Assembly (NCBI GenBank): GCA_900552455.1
Contig: URZX01000016.1
Coordinates: forward strand, 1-50,380
Source of the DNA: an uncultured Peptococcaceae bacterium
GTDB taxonomy: Bacteria; Bacillota; Peptococcia; Peptococcales; Peptococcaceae
Direction: 5' to 3'
DNA length: 50,380 nt
Shown: positions 35,808-44,041 of the stretch, one piece after another
Layout: each line of letters begins with the position of its first letter
How positions within the stretch are numbered: position 1 is the stretch's first letter
The notes under the pieces: model-generated
What the model was told of the DNA's origin: nothing
The model's input: only the letters and a program-made list of their open reading frames with translations
The model's database searches: none
Translations under genes and position numbers: made by a program

Positions 35808-36782
35808 GTGCAAAGAGTATTTGATTTTTTAAGTGAACATCGTGCCAAAACGGTCGCCATTTTTTCCCACGTTCGTGGGGATGGCGACTGTTTGGGTGCG
35901 CAGACAGGCCTTGCAGAGATATTATCCTCTGCAGGGTTTCCTGTTGCCCTCTATAATCAGGACGCACTCTCGGAAAAATTCTGCTTCATGGCGCATTATG
36001 ACGAGATCACCGTCTGCGACGATGCAGCGCCGCTGCCGGATGTCTGCATCGCTGTGGACTGCGCAACGTTGGAACGCATCGGCAAGCTTCCGCAGGCATT
36101 TCTCGCTCGTCCCTGGATCAACATCGACCACCATGTGAGCAACAACAGCTTTGGCGCGCTGAACATCGTCGAAGCAGACGCCTCGTCTACCTGCGAGATC
36201 CTCGCGCGCATGGCGCTGGACGCTGGCGCAGCGCTTTCGCCGGAAGCCGCGACCTCGCTCTACAGCGGCATCAGCACCGACACCGGATCGTTTCTCTATC
36301 CAAGCGCACAGGCCACCACCTTCCACACCGCAGCCAGATTGCTTGAAAATGGCGCAGATAAAAATCTCATCCAGGCGCATTTCTGGGAAAATACCAGCAA
36401 AAAGAAGGTGCGCATTCTGGAGCATCTTTTCGGGAACATCACCTATCTCCTGGACGACAGCGCCGCCTACAGCGTCTTTTCGCTGGAAACCCAGCAGGCG
36501 CTCGACGTATCAACGCTGGATCTGGAAGGGATCGTGGCGATGATCAAGGAGATCGAAGGCGTCGAAGTGGCCGTGCTCTTCACAGAAATGCCAGATGGTA
36601 GCTGCAAGATCAGCCTGCGCTCCCGCGACTGGTTTGACTGCAATCGCTGCGCCAGCGTCTTCGGCGGTGGCGGCCACGTGCGCGCATCTGGCGCGACGCT
36701 GACGCGTCCGCTTGCAGAAGCAGTGGAGGCCGTGCTCGCTGAGATCACGCAGGAATGGGAGGAGGCGCATCATGCCGAATAG
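35808..36782 (+). CDS. nrnA: DHH-DHHA1 phosphoesterase NrnA
   Basis: This 324-residue enzyme hydrolyses short oligonucleotides (nanoRNA) and pAp in relatives. Motifs are FSHVRGDGDCLGAQTGL near residues 20-36, CIAVDCATLERIG, the DHH triad in NIDHHVSN near 105-112 and SGISTDTGSFLYP. The DHHA1 domain ends in FGGGGHVRASGATL. The start is GTG 35808 after TAGGAGA. It overlaps truB by 11 bases. Confidence 0.94.
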   Translation: MQRVFDFLSEHRAKTVAIFSHVRGDGDCLGAQTGLAEILSSAGFPVALYNQDALSEKFCFMAHYDEITVCDDAAPLPDVCIAVDCATLERIGKLPQAFLARPWINIDHHVSNNSFGALNIVEADASSTCEILARMALDAGAALSPEAATSLYSGISTDTGSFLYPSAQATTFHTAARLLENGADKNLIQAHFWENTSKKKVRILEHLFGNITYLLDDSAAYSVFSLETQQALDVSTLDLEGIVAMIKEIEGVEVAVLFTEMPDGSCKISLRSRDWFDCNRCASVFGGGGHVRASGATLTRPLAEAVEAVLAEITQEWEEAHHAE

Positions 36783-37656
36783 CGGTGTGCTTCTCATTGA
36801 CAAACCAACGGAGATGACCTCCCACGACCTCGTGAACATTGCGCGCAAGGTTTTCCAGACAAAAAAGATCGGCCATAACGGCACCCTTGATCCCGATGCC
36901 ACAGGTGTCATGGTGCTCTGCGTCGGTCAGGCGACGCGGCTCAACGAATACCTCACGGCAGACGACAAGCGCTACCGCGCGACGCTGCGTTTCGGCACAG
37001 AGACCGACACCCAGGACAGCTCTGGCAATGTCGTGGCGACGTGCGCGCTGCCAACGCAGGACGAAGCAGGTTTCCGCGACGTGCTGACGCGCTTCGTCGG
37101 CAAGCAGGAGCAAACGCCACCGCTTTATTCTGCGATCAAGAAGGACGGCAAGCCACTCTATCGCTACGCCCGCGAAGGCGTGACAGTGGACGACATTCCC
37201 AAGCGCGAGATCGAGATCTACGCCCTGGAGTGCCTTTCCTACAACAATGAGGAAGCAGTGATCGACGTCCACTGCAGCAAGGGCACCTACATCCGCACCC
37301 TTTGCCAGGACATCGCCCGCGCCTGCGGCAGCTGCGGCTGCATGTCGGCGCTGCGGCGCACAGCAGCCGGCGCTTTCACGCTGGATGCCTGCCTCAGCGT
37401 CGAGGCGCTGCGCGAGAGCACCGATCCCTATGCGCTACTCCTGCCGATGAGCGAAGCGCTGACCTTGCCGCAGCTGGCGATCACCAGCGCAGCTGAGCGC
37501 GACGATCTGATGAACGGTCGCCGTGTGCGCGTTGCGCCGGATGCAAGCTGCAATGCTACGGAAGGCTGGGTGCAAGCCGTGCAGGATGGCGAACTCTTGG
37601 CCATCGGTCACATCGAAGCAGGCGCATTTATTCCCAAAAAAGTCTTTCATGGATAA
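36772..37656 (+). CDS. truB: tRNA pseudouridine 55 synthase
   Basis: This 294-residue enzyme makes pseudouridine 55 in tRNA. The N-terminal GVLLIDKPTEMTSHDLV and KIGHNGTLDPDATGVMVLC contain the catalytic aspartate (in LDPDATG). Other motifs are YRATLRFGTETDTQDSSG and CSKGTYIRTLCQDIA. I chose ATG 36772 after GGAGGAGG, where the conserved region begins. The C-terminal part is a short PUA-like tail. ribF follows 12 bases later. Confidence 0.95.
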   Translation: MPNSGVLLIDKPTEMTSHDLVNIARKVFQTKKIGHNGTLDPDATGVMVLCVGQATRLNEYLTADDKRYRATLRFGTETDTQDSSGNVVATCALPTQDEAGFRDVLTRFVGKQEQTPPLYSAIKKDGKPLYRYAREGVTVDDIPKREIEIYALECLSYNNEEAVIDVHCSKGTYIRTLCQDIARACGSCGCMSALRRTAAGAFTLDACLSVEALRESTDPYALLLPMSEALTLPQLAITSAAERDDLMNGRRVRVAPDASCNATEGWVQAVQDGELLAIGHIEAGAFIPKKVFHG

Positions 37657-37668
37657 GGAGGAGAGCCA

Positions 37669-38601
37669 TTGATCGTATATCACGAACTGAGCACCCTGCC
37701 GCAACAAAAGCGCGTCGTCGTGCTCGGCAATTTTGACGGGCTGCATATAGGCCATCAGAATCTCATTCATCAGGGGCGCCTCCTTGCCGACGCCAAAGGC
37801 GCATCCCTCGCAGTGCTGACGTTCTACCCACAGTGGCAGTCGCTGCATAAGCCGGATTTCAAATATCTCCTGCCTCAGGCAGACAAGATCGCTTTCCTCG
37901 AAAAGCTCTCTGTCGATGAAATGATCAGCGTTCCATGCGACGCTGAATTTGCCGGCATGGCACCGGAGGCTTTCATCGACGACGTGCTCGTCGGTGCGCT
38001 CGATGTCTGCGGTGTGGTCGTCGGGTTCAATTTTTCCTTCGGCCACGAAGCCAAGGGCACACCGGAGATGCTGCGCGAACGCCTGACGCCGCAGGGCGTC
38101 GAGGTGCACGTGGAGCCACCGTTTGAATACGGTGACAGCACCGTCTCCAGCTCCCTCATCCGCCGCCAGATCCGCGCCGGCAATATGATGCTCGTGAAGG
38201 CGCTGCTCGGCTATCCCTACCGGCTCTGCGGCGAGGTTGTGCACGGCGCGCAGAATGGCCGCGCCATGAACTTCCCAACCGCCAACATCGATTTCGATGA
38301 AGCGCTGATGCTGCCGTCTCTCGGCGTGTACGCCGCGCGCGCCTGGCTCGTCAACGAGCCGGAGCAGAAATACGACGGCGTGCTCAACATCGGCACCCGG
38401 CCAACCGTCGACGACTCACCAAAGATCACCGTCGAGGTCCACATGCTCGGCTTTGACCGCGACATCTACGGTCAGGAGCTCTGCGTGGAGATCTACCACT
38501 TCCTGCGCCACATCTCAAAGTTCAGAGATCTTGGCGAGCTCAAGACGACCATCACCATGGACGTCGAAAACGCAAAAAAATTCTTCGCAACCGAAGGTTA
38601 A
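37669..38601 (+). CDS. ribF: bifunctional riboflavin kinase / FAD synthetase
   Basis: This 310-residue enzyme converts riboflavin to FMN and FAD. The N-terminal adenylyltransferase shows VVVLGNFDGLHIGHQNLI and GFNFSFGHEAKG, then SSSLIRRQIRAGN. The kinase domain has GRAMNFPTANIDF near residues 201-213 and GVYAARAWL. The start is TTG 37669 after AAGGAGGAGAG. No FMN riboswitch precedes it. It is the last gene before the rpsO promoter. Confidence 0.95.
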   Translation: MIVYHELSTLPQQKRVVVLGNFDGLHIGHQNLIHQGRLLADAKGASLAVLTFYPQWQSLHKPDFKYLLPQADKIAFLEKLSVDEMISVPCDAEFAGMAPEAFIDDVLVGALDVCGVVVGFNFSFGHEAKGTPEMLRERLTPQGVEVHVEPPFEYGDSTVSSSLIRRQIRAGNMMLVKALLGYPYRLCGEVVHGAQNGRAMNFPTANIDFDEALMLPSLGVYAARAWLVNEPEQKYDGVLNIGTRPTVDDSPKITVEVHMLGFDRDIYGQELCVEIYHFLRHISKFRDLGELKTTITMDVENAKKFFATEG

Positions 38602-38604
38602 GGC

Positions 38605-38633
38605 TTGCCACAGCGGCGCTTTGATTGTATAAT
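38605..38633 (+). promoter_or_regulatory. rpsO promoter
   Basis: TTGCCA (38605-38610), a 17-base spacer and a perfect TATAAT (38628-38633) begin 4 bases after ribF. Confidence 0.8.
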
Positions 38634-38639
38634 ATGTAT

Positions 38640-38721
38640 GTTATGGTCCACTGCTCAGTGAAGCGCTCACTCCGACGCTCACCTGGCAGGCGGATAATTC
38701 AAATTTTAGGAGGAAATAACC
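38640..38721 (+). promoter_or_regulatory. rpsO leader, possible S15 autoregulatory site
   Basis: The roughly 80-base leader has small helices CACT(38649-38652)/AGTG(38657-38660) and AGCG(38662-38665)/CGCT(38676-38679), then TAGGAGG before ATG. S15 represses its own mRNA through leader structures in several bacteria. Which fold applies here is not clear. Confidence 0.35.
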
Positions 38722-38991
38722 ATGGCAATTGATGCAGCTAAGAAAGCAGAAATCATCGATCAGTACAAATTACACGAAGGCGACACTGGATCCCCAGAAG
38801 TGCAGATCGCACTCCTGACCTATCGCATCCAGTACCTGACCGAACACCTGAAAGTGAATAAGAAGGACCACCATTCCCGTCGTGGTCTGCTGAAGATGGT
38901 TGGTCAGCGCAGAGCAATGCTGAACTATCTGATGGACGTCGATATCGAACGCTATCGTACCATCGTCAACAAGCTCGGTCTGCGCCGCTAA
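38722..38991 (+). CDS. rpsO: 30S ribosomal protein S15
   Basis: This 89-residue four-helix ribosomal protein binds the 16S central domain. Conserved motifs are [38 protein letters not shown] and [21 protein letters not shown]. It has its own promoter and a terminator before pnp. rpsO-pnp is the standard order. Confidence 0.98.
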   Translation: MAIDAAKKAEIIDQYKLHEGDTGSPEVQIALLTYRIQYLTEHLKVNKKDHHSRRGLLKMVGQRRAMLNYLMDVDIERYRTIVNKLGLRR

Positions 38992-39006
38992 TCGATTTTT
39001 GTTTAC

Positions 39007-39044
39007 AAAGATGCTTGAGGCTTCCTGTTCAAGCATCTTTTTTT
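39007..39044 (+). terminator. rpsO terminator
   Basis: AAAGATGCTTGA (39007-39018) pairs perfectly with TCAAGCATCTTT (39029-39040) around a 10-base loop, followed by TTTT. Confidence 0.88.
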
Positions 39045-39081
39045 GCTTGACAACGAAAACGATAGATGAAGAGAGGTAGCA

Positions 39082-41178
39082 ATGGATACGATCATTAAAA
39101 AAAGTATGAGCCTTGCTGGCCGTGAATTAAGCATTGAAACTGGCCATCTGGCCAAACAGGCGAGTGGCGCCGTTCTCGTTCGCTACGGCGACACGGTCGT
39201 GCTCGTCACCGCCACCACGAGCAAAGAACCACGCGAAGGCGTGGATTTCTTCCCGCTCACTGTAGACTACGAAGAAAAAATGTACGCCGTCGGGAAAATC
39301 CCTGGCGGATTCCTGCGCCGCGAAGGTCGTGCGACGGAAGCAGCAACCCTGTCAGCCCGTCTCATCGACCGTCCGATCCGTCCGCTCTTCCCAAAGGGCT
39401 ATCGCTGTGACGTTCAGATCGTCGCCACCGTGCTCTCTGTGGAAGCAGACAACGAACCAGACATGTGCGCCATGATCGGCGCCTCCGCAGCGCTGCATTT
39501 GTCCAGCGCCCCATTCATGGGTCCGATCGCCGGCGTCAGCGTTGGCCTCATCGGCGATGAATTCATCATCAACCCAACGGAAGCCCAGCGCGCCGAAAGC
39601 CGCATGCACCTGTCCGTCGCCGGCACCTTCGACGCCATCATGATGGTCGAAGCCGGCGCCAAGGAAGTGCCTGAGGAACAGATGCTCGACGCCATCATGT
39701 TCGGCCACGAAGAGATCCAGCGCATCGTCGCCATGATCGAAGAATTCCGCGCCGACGCCCTGGCAGCAGGCATCGCCCAGAACAAGATCGACGTCGAACC
39801 GATCGAACTGCCGGAAGACATCGTCGCCGATGTTGAAGCCACCGCTCACGACGAGCTCAAGGAAGCGCTGCAGATCGTCAACAAGCAGGCCCGCGACGAA
39901 GCCGTCAGCGCCGTCAAGGACAAAGCCGTCGAAGCCCTCATCGAAAAATATCCAGAGCAGGAGGAAGATCTCCGTGCCGCCCTGGAAGCCATGATGAAGC
40001 AGATCGTGCGCAAGCTCATCACCCTCGAGCACAAGCGCCCAGATGGCCGCGCCATCACCGAAGTGCGTCCGCTCACCTGCGAAGTCGATCTTCTGCCACG
40101 CGCCCACGGCAGCGCCGTCTTCACCCGTGGTCAGACGCAGATCATGAGCGTCACCACCCTCGGCTCCCTGCGCGATAACCAACTCCTCGACGGCATCGAA
40201 AACGTCGACTCCCGCCGTTATCTGCACCACTACAACTTCCCACCATACAGCGTCGGCGAAACCCGCCCAATGCGCGGACCAGGCCGCCGCGAGATCGGCC
40301 ACGGCGCCCTCGCGCGTCGCGCCCTCGAGCCAGTCATCCCAAGTGAGGAAGAATTCCCATACACCATCCGCGTCGTCTCCGAAGCCATCGAGTCCAACGG
40401 CTCCACCTCCATGGGCAGCGTCTGCGGCAGCACCCTCTCGCTGATGGCTGCTGGCGTGCCGATCAAAAAGCCAGTCAGCGGCGTTGCCATGGGGCTCATC
40501 CGTGAAGGCGACGAGTTCGTCGTCCTCACCGACCTCCAGGGCCTCGAAGACGCCCTCGGCGATATGGACTTCAAAGTCGCTGGCACCAAGGACGGCGTCA
40601 CCGCCCTGCAGATGGACATCAAGATCACCGGCATCAACCGCGCCATCCTCAAGCAGGCCCTCGCCCAGGCGTACGATGGCCGCATGTTCATCATGGACGC
40701 CATGCTCGCCGCCATCCCAGCGCCACGCACCGAGCTTTCACCATACGCTCCACGCGTGCTGCAGATGAAGATCGACGTCGACAAGATCAAAGACGTCATC
40801 GGCAGCGGCGGCAAGACCATCAAGAAGATCATCGAGCTCACCGGCGTTGAGATCGACGTCGAAGAGACCGGCGTCGTCCACATTCTTTCTGTGGATGCCG
40901 ATGCCGCAGCCCGCGCCCAGAAGATGATCGAAGACATCGTCCGCGAGCCGGAGGTCGGCGAGATCTACGAAGGACCAGTCGTCAAGATCATGGACTTCGG
41001 CGCCTTCGTCAACATCCTGCCTGGCAAGGACGGTCTCGTCCACATTTCCCAGCTCGCCAAGAAGCGCGTCAACAAAGTGGAAGACGTTGTCAAAGTCGGC
41101 GACATCGTGCGCGTCAAGCTCGTCGAGATCGACAAGCAGGGCCGCCTCAACCTTTCCATGAAAGCGCTGCTCGACTAA
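39082..41178 (+). CDS. pnp: polyribonucleotide nucleotidyltransferase (PNPase)
   Basis: This 698-residue phosphorolytic 3'-5' exonuclease is a core RNA-decay enzyme. The first RNase PH domain includes [31 protein letters not shown] and [10 protein letters not shown]. An all-alpha region covers about residues 230-310. The second RNase PH domain shows [35 protein letters not shown] and AGVPI. The C-terminal KH ([14 protein letters not shown]) and S1 domains are intact. It lies downstream of the rpsO terminator; no clear separate promoter is visible. Confidence 0.98.
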   Translation: MDTIIKKSMSLAGRELSIETGHLAKQASGAVLVRYGDTVVLVTATTSKEPREGVDFFPLTVDYEEKMYAVGKIPGGFLRREGRATEAATLSARLIDRPIRPLFPKGYRCDVQIVATVLSVEADNEPDMCAMIGASAALHLSSAPFMGPIAGVSVGLIGDEFIINPTEAQRAESRMHLSVAGTFDAIMMVEAGAKEVPEEQMLDAIMFGHEEIQRIVAMIEEFRADALAAGIAQNKIDVEPIELPEDIVADVEATAHDELKEALQIVNKQARDEAVSAVKDKAVEALIEKYPEQEEDLRAALEAMMKQIVRKLITLEHKRPDGRAITEVRPLTCEVDLLPRAHGSAVFTRGQTQIMSVTTLGSLRDNQLLDGIENVDSRRYLHHYNFPPYSVGETRPMRGPGRREIGHGALARRALEPVIPSEEEFPYTIRVVSEAIESNGSTSMGSVCGSTLSLMAAGVPIKKPVSGVAMGLIREGDEFVVLTDLQGLEDALGDMDFKVAGTKDGVTALQMDIKITGINRAILKQALAQAYDGRMFIMDAMLAAIPAPRTELSPYAPRVLQMKIDVDKIKDVIGSGGKTIKKIIELTGVEIDVEETGVVHILSVDADAAARAQKMIEDIVREPEVGEIYEGPVVKIMDFGAFVNILPGKDGLVHISQLAKKRVNKVEDVVKVGDIVRVKLVEIDKQGRLNLSMKALLD

Positions 41179-41185
41179 AAATCTC

Positions 41186-41224
41186 AACGATCGCTCAGAG
41201 AAAATCTGCAGCGATCGTTTTTTC
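41186..41224 (+). terminator. pnp terminator
   Basis: AACGATCGCT (41186-41195) pairs with AGCGATCGTT (41210-41219), followed by TTTT. Confidence 0.85.
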
Positions 41225-41315
41225 ATGCGCGAGTAAAGTGTTCACCCCAGAAGTAGCGACAACCTGCGCCATGATCGTCAGCATTTTGGCGCCTGGAGAA
41301 TGTGACGAACGCTAA

Positions 41316-41355
41316 AAAAGCGACCACCGCAGAAATTTCTGCGATGGTCGCTTTT
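41316..41355. terminator. near-perfect palindromic terminator
   Basis: AAAAGCGACCA and CGCAGAAATTTCTGCG with TGGTCGCTTTT form a nearly uninterrupted palindrome (41316-41355) with A- and T-runs on both sides. It ends 6 bases past the stop of the minus-strand ABM gene and can act in both directions. Confidence 0.85.
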
Positions 41356-41360
41356 CGCGC

Positions 41361-41645
41361 TCAATAGCGCTCGATCTTGGTGCCGTCGATGAAGCGCGAT
41401 TTGATCTCGGCAAGCTCCTGCATGTGGAGCTGGGCCATGTGGGCTTCCTGATGCGCGGGGCTTTGCCATTTTTCGATGAGCATGAGGCGGTCGATGTCGT
41501 CCTCGGAGGCGTAGTAATCGTAGGCGATGCAGCCTTCCTCGGCGCGGATCTTGTCGAGAATGCCGCGGGCAACAACCTCTTCCACAAAAGCCTGGCGCAT
41601 GCCTGGCTTGGACGTATAGACGACGGTGAGGGTGAGTTCTTCCAT
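41361..41645 (-). CDS. ABM-domain (putative quinol) monooxygenase
   Basis: This 94-residue protein has the antibiotic biosynthesis monooxygenase (ABM) dimeric ferredoxin-like fold. The pattern is TLTVVYTSKPGMRQAF, EEGCIAYDYYASEDDID and MLIEKWQSPAHQEAHM with the conserved H. Relatives such as YgiN act on quinols; others are unassigned. It is monocistronic, with GAAAGGAGC before ATG and a strong terminator after it. The substrate is unknown. Confidence 0.85.
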   Translation of the reverse strand: MEELTLTVVYTSKPGMRQAFVEEVVARGILDKIRAEEGCIAYDYYASEDDIDRLMLIEKWQSPAHQEAHMAQLHMQELAEIKSRFIDGTKIERY

Positions 41646-41678
41646 GATGAAGCTCCTTTCATTGATCTGTTACGTTCT

Positions 41679-41707
41679 ACTTTACAACGCGGCAGCGCTG
41701 CTGTCAA
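41679..41707 (-). promoter_or_regulatory. ABM gene promoter
   Basis: On the minus strand TTGACA (41707-41702), a 17-base spacer and TAAAGT (41684-41679) lie 33 bases upstream of the ABM start. Confidence 0.7.
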
Positions 41708-41718
41708 ATGTCAGATCT

Positions 41719-41747
41719 TTGCGTTTTGCTGCGTGGCGTGGTATAAT
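41719..41747 (+). promoter_or_regulatory. methyltransferase promoter, extended -10
   Basis: TTGCGT (41719-41724), a 17-base spacer and TATAAT (41742-41747) preceded by TGG lie 31 bases before the methyltransferase start. It is back to back with the ABM promoter. Confidence 0.75.
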
Positions 41748-41778
41748 AAGAGGCAGCTAATCAATCGGAAAGGAACGG

Positions 41779-42381
41779 ATGCTTATGGGGCTTGGTGAAT
41801 GGTTTGATCCGGCGGCGCGGGAATATGGGCGCATGGCGCGGGCACACGGAAAATTGTGGCAGTGGGGGCTGGCGCATCTGAAGCTTTTTGCGCCACTGGA
41901 CATTGCCGATCTCGGCTGTGGCGATGGGCGTGTGCTGGCGGAGCTCTTGCGCATGTTCCCGCAGGCAAAGGTGACAGGGCTGGATAGTTCGCCAGAGGCT
42001 GTGCAGCTGGCGCGCAAGCGCAACCACGGCGACATTACCAGCCGCCGCTGCGAGATCGTGGAGGGCAGCGTGGCTGCGCTGCCATTTGCTGACGAAGCGC
42101 TGGATCTGGTCACTGCTTTTGAGACGATCTATTTCTGGCCGGGACCGCTGGAAAGCTTCCGCGAGGTGTATCGTGCACTGATGCCTGGCGGCCTCTTTAT
42201 GATCGTCAATAAGCTCGATGGCGAAGCGCAGACACCGCCTGCCTGGGCCGAACAGATCGACGGCCTGACGGCGTACGACAAGATGACGCTGATCCGCCTG
42301 CTCAAGGAAGCAGGCTTCGACGAATTTTCCGTCGACCAGAACGAGGCGCAGCTCTGGCTATGCATCATCGCGCGAAAATGA
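41779..42381 (+). CDS. class I SAM-dependent methyltransferase
   Basis: This 200-residue protein has the Rossmann methyltransferase fold. The SAM motif I is IADLGCGDGRVLAEL near residues 36-50, followed by VTGLDSSPEAV and the FADEALDLVTAFETIYFW acidic loop. LMPGGLFMIVN is the post-motif. It resembles UbiE/Methyltransf_11 proteins, but the substrate cannot be inferred. The start is ATG 41779 after GGAAAGGAACGG. It has its own promoter and terminator. Confidence 0.85.
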   Translation: MLMGLGEWFDPAAREYGRMARAHGKLWQWGLAHLKLFAPLDIADLGCGDGRVLAELLRMFPQAKVTGLDSSPEAVQLARKRNHGDITSRRCEIVEGSVAALPFADEALDLVTAFETIYFWPGPLESFREVYRALMPGGLFMIVNKLDGEAQTPPAWAEQIDGLTAYDKMTLIRLLKEAGFDEFSVDQNEAQLWLCIIARK

Positions 42382-42392
42382 ATACATTTCTC

Positions 42393-42422
42393 AAGCATCA
42401 GGCGAAAGTCCGGTGCTTTTTG
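42393..42422 (+). terminator. methyltransferase terminator
   Basis: AAGCATCAGGC (42393-42403) pairs with GTCCGGTGCTT (42408-42418) with one mismatch and wobbles around a GAAA loop, followed by TTTG. Confidence 0.7.
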
Positions 42423-42492
42423 CATTTTTATTGAAAAAATCTGTAATGAATCGCTGACTCGTGCGTTAATAAGGTGAAAGGGGGCGAGGCGC

Positions 42493-42996
42493 GTGGACAT
42501 TGAGACCATCTACAACGACTATTTCAGGGACGTGTATCTGTTTCTTCGGAGCCTGTCGGCCGATGCGCAAACGTCTGAAGAGATCACCCAGGAAACTTTC
42601 GCGCGAGCGTTGGCGGCGATCGATTCCTTTGACGGCCGGAAAGATATTCGCGCCTGGCTGTTTACGATCGCGCGCAACACGTACTATAGCTATTGCCGGC
42701 GCAATAAGATTTACGTGAGCGTTGTGAACGAAGAAACCGCTTCGCCAGCCGCTGTGTCCGCAGATTTTTCTGAGCAGATGATCGACGCAGAGACGGCGTT
42801 CCTCGTTCACCAGTATTTGCATGACATGGCGGAGCCCTATAAAGAGGTATTCACGCTGCGCGTGTTTGGCGAGCTGTCCTTCGAGAAAATCGCCCAGCTT
42901 TTTGGCCGAACGCCGAATTGGGCGCGCGTGACATTCTACCGCGCCAAACGACAGATCATCGATTATATGGAGGTGATGGAACATGGAAACAATTAG
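42493..42996 (+). CDS. ECF-type RNA polymerase sigma factor
   Basis: This 167-residue sigma-70 family protein has region 2 in YNDYFRDVYLFLRSLSAD and EITQETFARALAAIDSF, with RAWLFTIARNTYYSYCRR as the -10 reading helix region. Region 4 reads YKEVFTLRVFGELSFEKIAQLFGRTPNWARVTFYRAKRQI. The start is GTG 42493. It overlaps the anti-sigma gene by 14 bases. The pair forms an ECF switch whose inducing signal is unknown. No clear autoregulated promoter was found in the preceding 70 bases. Confidence 0.9.
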   Translation: MDIETIYNDYFRDVYLFLRSLSADAQTSEEITQETFARALAAIDSFDGRKDIRAWLFTIARNTYYSYCRRNKIYVSVVNEETASPAAVSADFSEQMIDAETAFLVHQYLHDMAEPYKEVFTLRVFGELSFEKIAQLFGRTPNWARVTFYRAKRQIIDYMEVMEHGNN

Positions 42997-43615
42997 CTGT
43001 GCTGTCACGCGGGATCTTCTGCCGCTCTATGTGGAAGGCATCCTCAGCGAAGAAACAACGGCAGTGGTCGCGGCTCATTTGCAAAGCTGTGAACATTGCC
43101 GCAGAGAGTACGAGCAAATGGAAGCATGCTTTGTTCTGCCATCTGCGCCAGCCCTCGACGAAGAAAACAGAAAGGTGCTGAAAACTATGAAACGACGATT
43201 GAAGCATCGGCGCATCCGCGCGGCGGTGCTCGCCGCTCTTCTCACAGCGGCTGTTTGCATCGCTGCCTTCATGGCTTACACGAATGTCGGCGCCGTGTAC
43301 GATTATTTCACAGAAAACACGCGCGTTACTTTGCGCGATGTGCACACAGAAAACGGCTGGATGCCGCTCACCTTTGAAGGCGGTGGCCAGACGATCAATT
43401 TTGACCGCCTAATCTGTCATAAGGAAGTGGTCGTCCACGCAGATAGCACCAGTGGTGCCAGCTTCCGCATTCGTGACGCGGAAGGCGCGATCGTCATCGA
43501 TGATCTCTATGTTGCGCCCGGTGCCGCAGCATCTCTGGACCAGCTTGCGCGCAACACCGACTACACTGTGGAGATCCAGTGTTACGCAGATTTTATCGCG
43601 ATCACTTTCTGCTGA
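42983..43615 (+). CDS. zinc-finger anti-sigma factor with one membrane helix
   Basis: This 210-residue protein has an anti-sigma zinc-finger (zf-HC2-like) N-terminus with H32, C36 and C39 in AAHLQSCEHCRREY. One membrane helix lies near residues 79-99 (AAVLAALLTAAVCIAAFMAY). An extracellular domain of about 110 residues follows that I do not recognise. It includes TLRDVHTENGWMPL and ends in FIAITFC. It should hold the overlapping ECF sigma factor inactive at the membrane until an envelope signal acts. Confidence 0.85.
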   Translation: METISCAVTRDLLPLYVEGILSEETTAVVAAHLQSCEHCRREYEQMEACFVLPSAPALDEENRKVLKTMKRRLKHRRIRAAVLAALLTAAVCIAAFMAYTNVGAVYDYFTENTRVTLRDVHTENGWMPLTFEGGGQTINFDRLICHKEVVVHADSTSGASFRIRDAEGAIVIDDLYVAPGAAASLDQLARNTDYTVEIQCYADFIAITFC

Positions 43616-43655
43616 ACAACGACAAACGACGATCTCAAGCATCGTGGTCGTCGCA

Positions 43656-43688
43656 CCCTATTTTGGCTAGATGCCAAAATAGGGTTTT
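43656..43688 (+). terminator. sigma/anti-sigma operon terminator 1
   Basis: CCCTATTTTGG (43656-43666) pairs perfectly with CCAAAATAGGG (43674-43684), followed by TTTT. Confidence 0.88.
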
Positions 43689-43733
43689 CCCATTGGTCGC
43701 CGATTAGGCAAGACAAAACCACCAGCATAGATG

Positions 43734-43766
43734 GCCTTTTCTGTTTAAGCAGAAGAGGCTTTTTTA
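43734..43766 (+). terminator. tandem terminator 2
   Basis: GCCTTTTCTG (43734-43743) pairs with CAGAAGAGGC (43750-43759) with one wobble, followed by seven T residues. Confidence 0.82.
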
Positions 43767-43877
43767 CGTCTCATATTATTCTGCTTATTTTATTTTTATA
43801 AATAGAAACCTCTTTACAAAAAATTATAAAATGAAATTTCATATATCGTATAATTTTAAAACTTATATGCAAAAATA

Positions 43878-43905
43878 TTTCAGCCGCTTCATACAAAAGC
43901 TGAAA
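43878..43905. promoter_or_regulatory. dyad symmetric candidate operator
   Basis: TTTCAGC and GCTGAAA form a 7-base dyad separated by 14 bases, between two AT-rich candidate promoters upstream of the phosphodiesterase. It may bind a regulator such as a LysR-type protein, but there is no direct evidence. Confidence 0.25.
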
Positions 43906-44041
43906 CCATAAATACTCCATCATAAATAGAATGATTCCGTTCCATAAGCCAGCTTTATATAATAAGGGTGTAAAGATAAATCCATGGATTGCCGCTTAGA
44001 AAATCGTAAAAAATTCATTCGAAACGTAAGGAGTGTTAAAA

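Larger units (their letters stand above)
43616..44041. other. 426-base intergenic region at the composition boundary
   Basis: This gap holds two tandem terminators (43656-43688 and 43734-43766), then strongly AT-rich DNA from about 43770. Candidate -10 boxes are TATAAT at 43849-43854 and 43958-43963, neither with a strong -35. A dyad TTTCAGC (43878-43884)/GCTGAAA (43899-43905) lies between them. I see no gene in either strand. Confidence 0.7.

Noticed and set aside
37640..37671. FMN riboswitch before ribF
   Set aside because: Only 12 bases separate truB from ribF and no RFN element sequence is present.
39047..39052. TTGACA as a pnp -35 box
   Set aside because: No acceptable -10 lies at the right distance before pnp.
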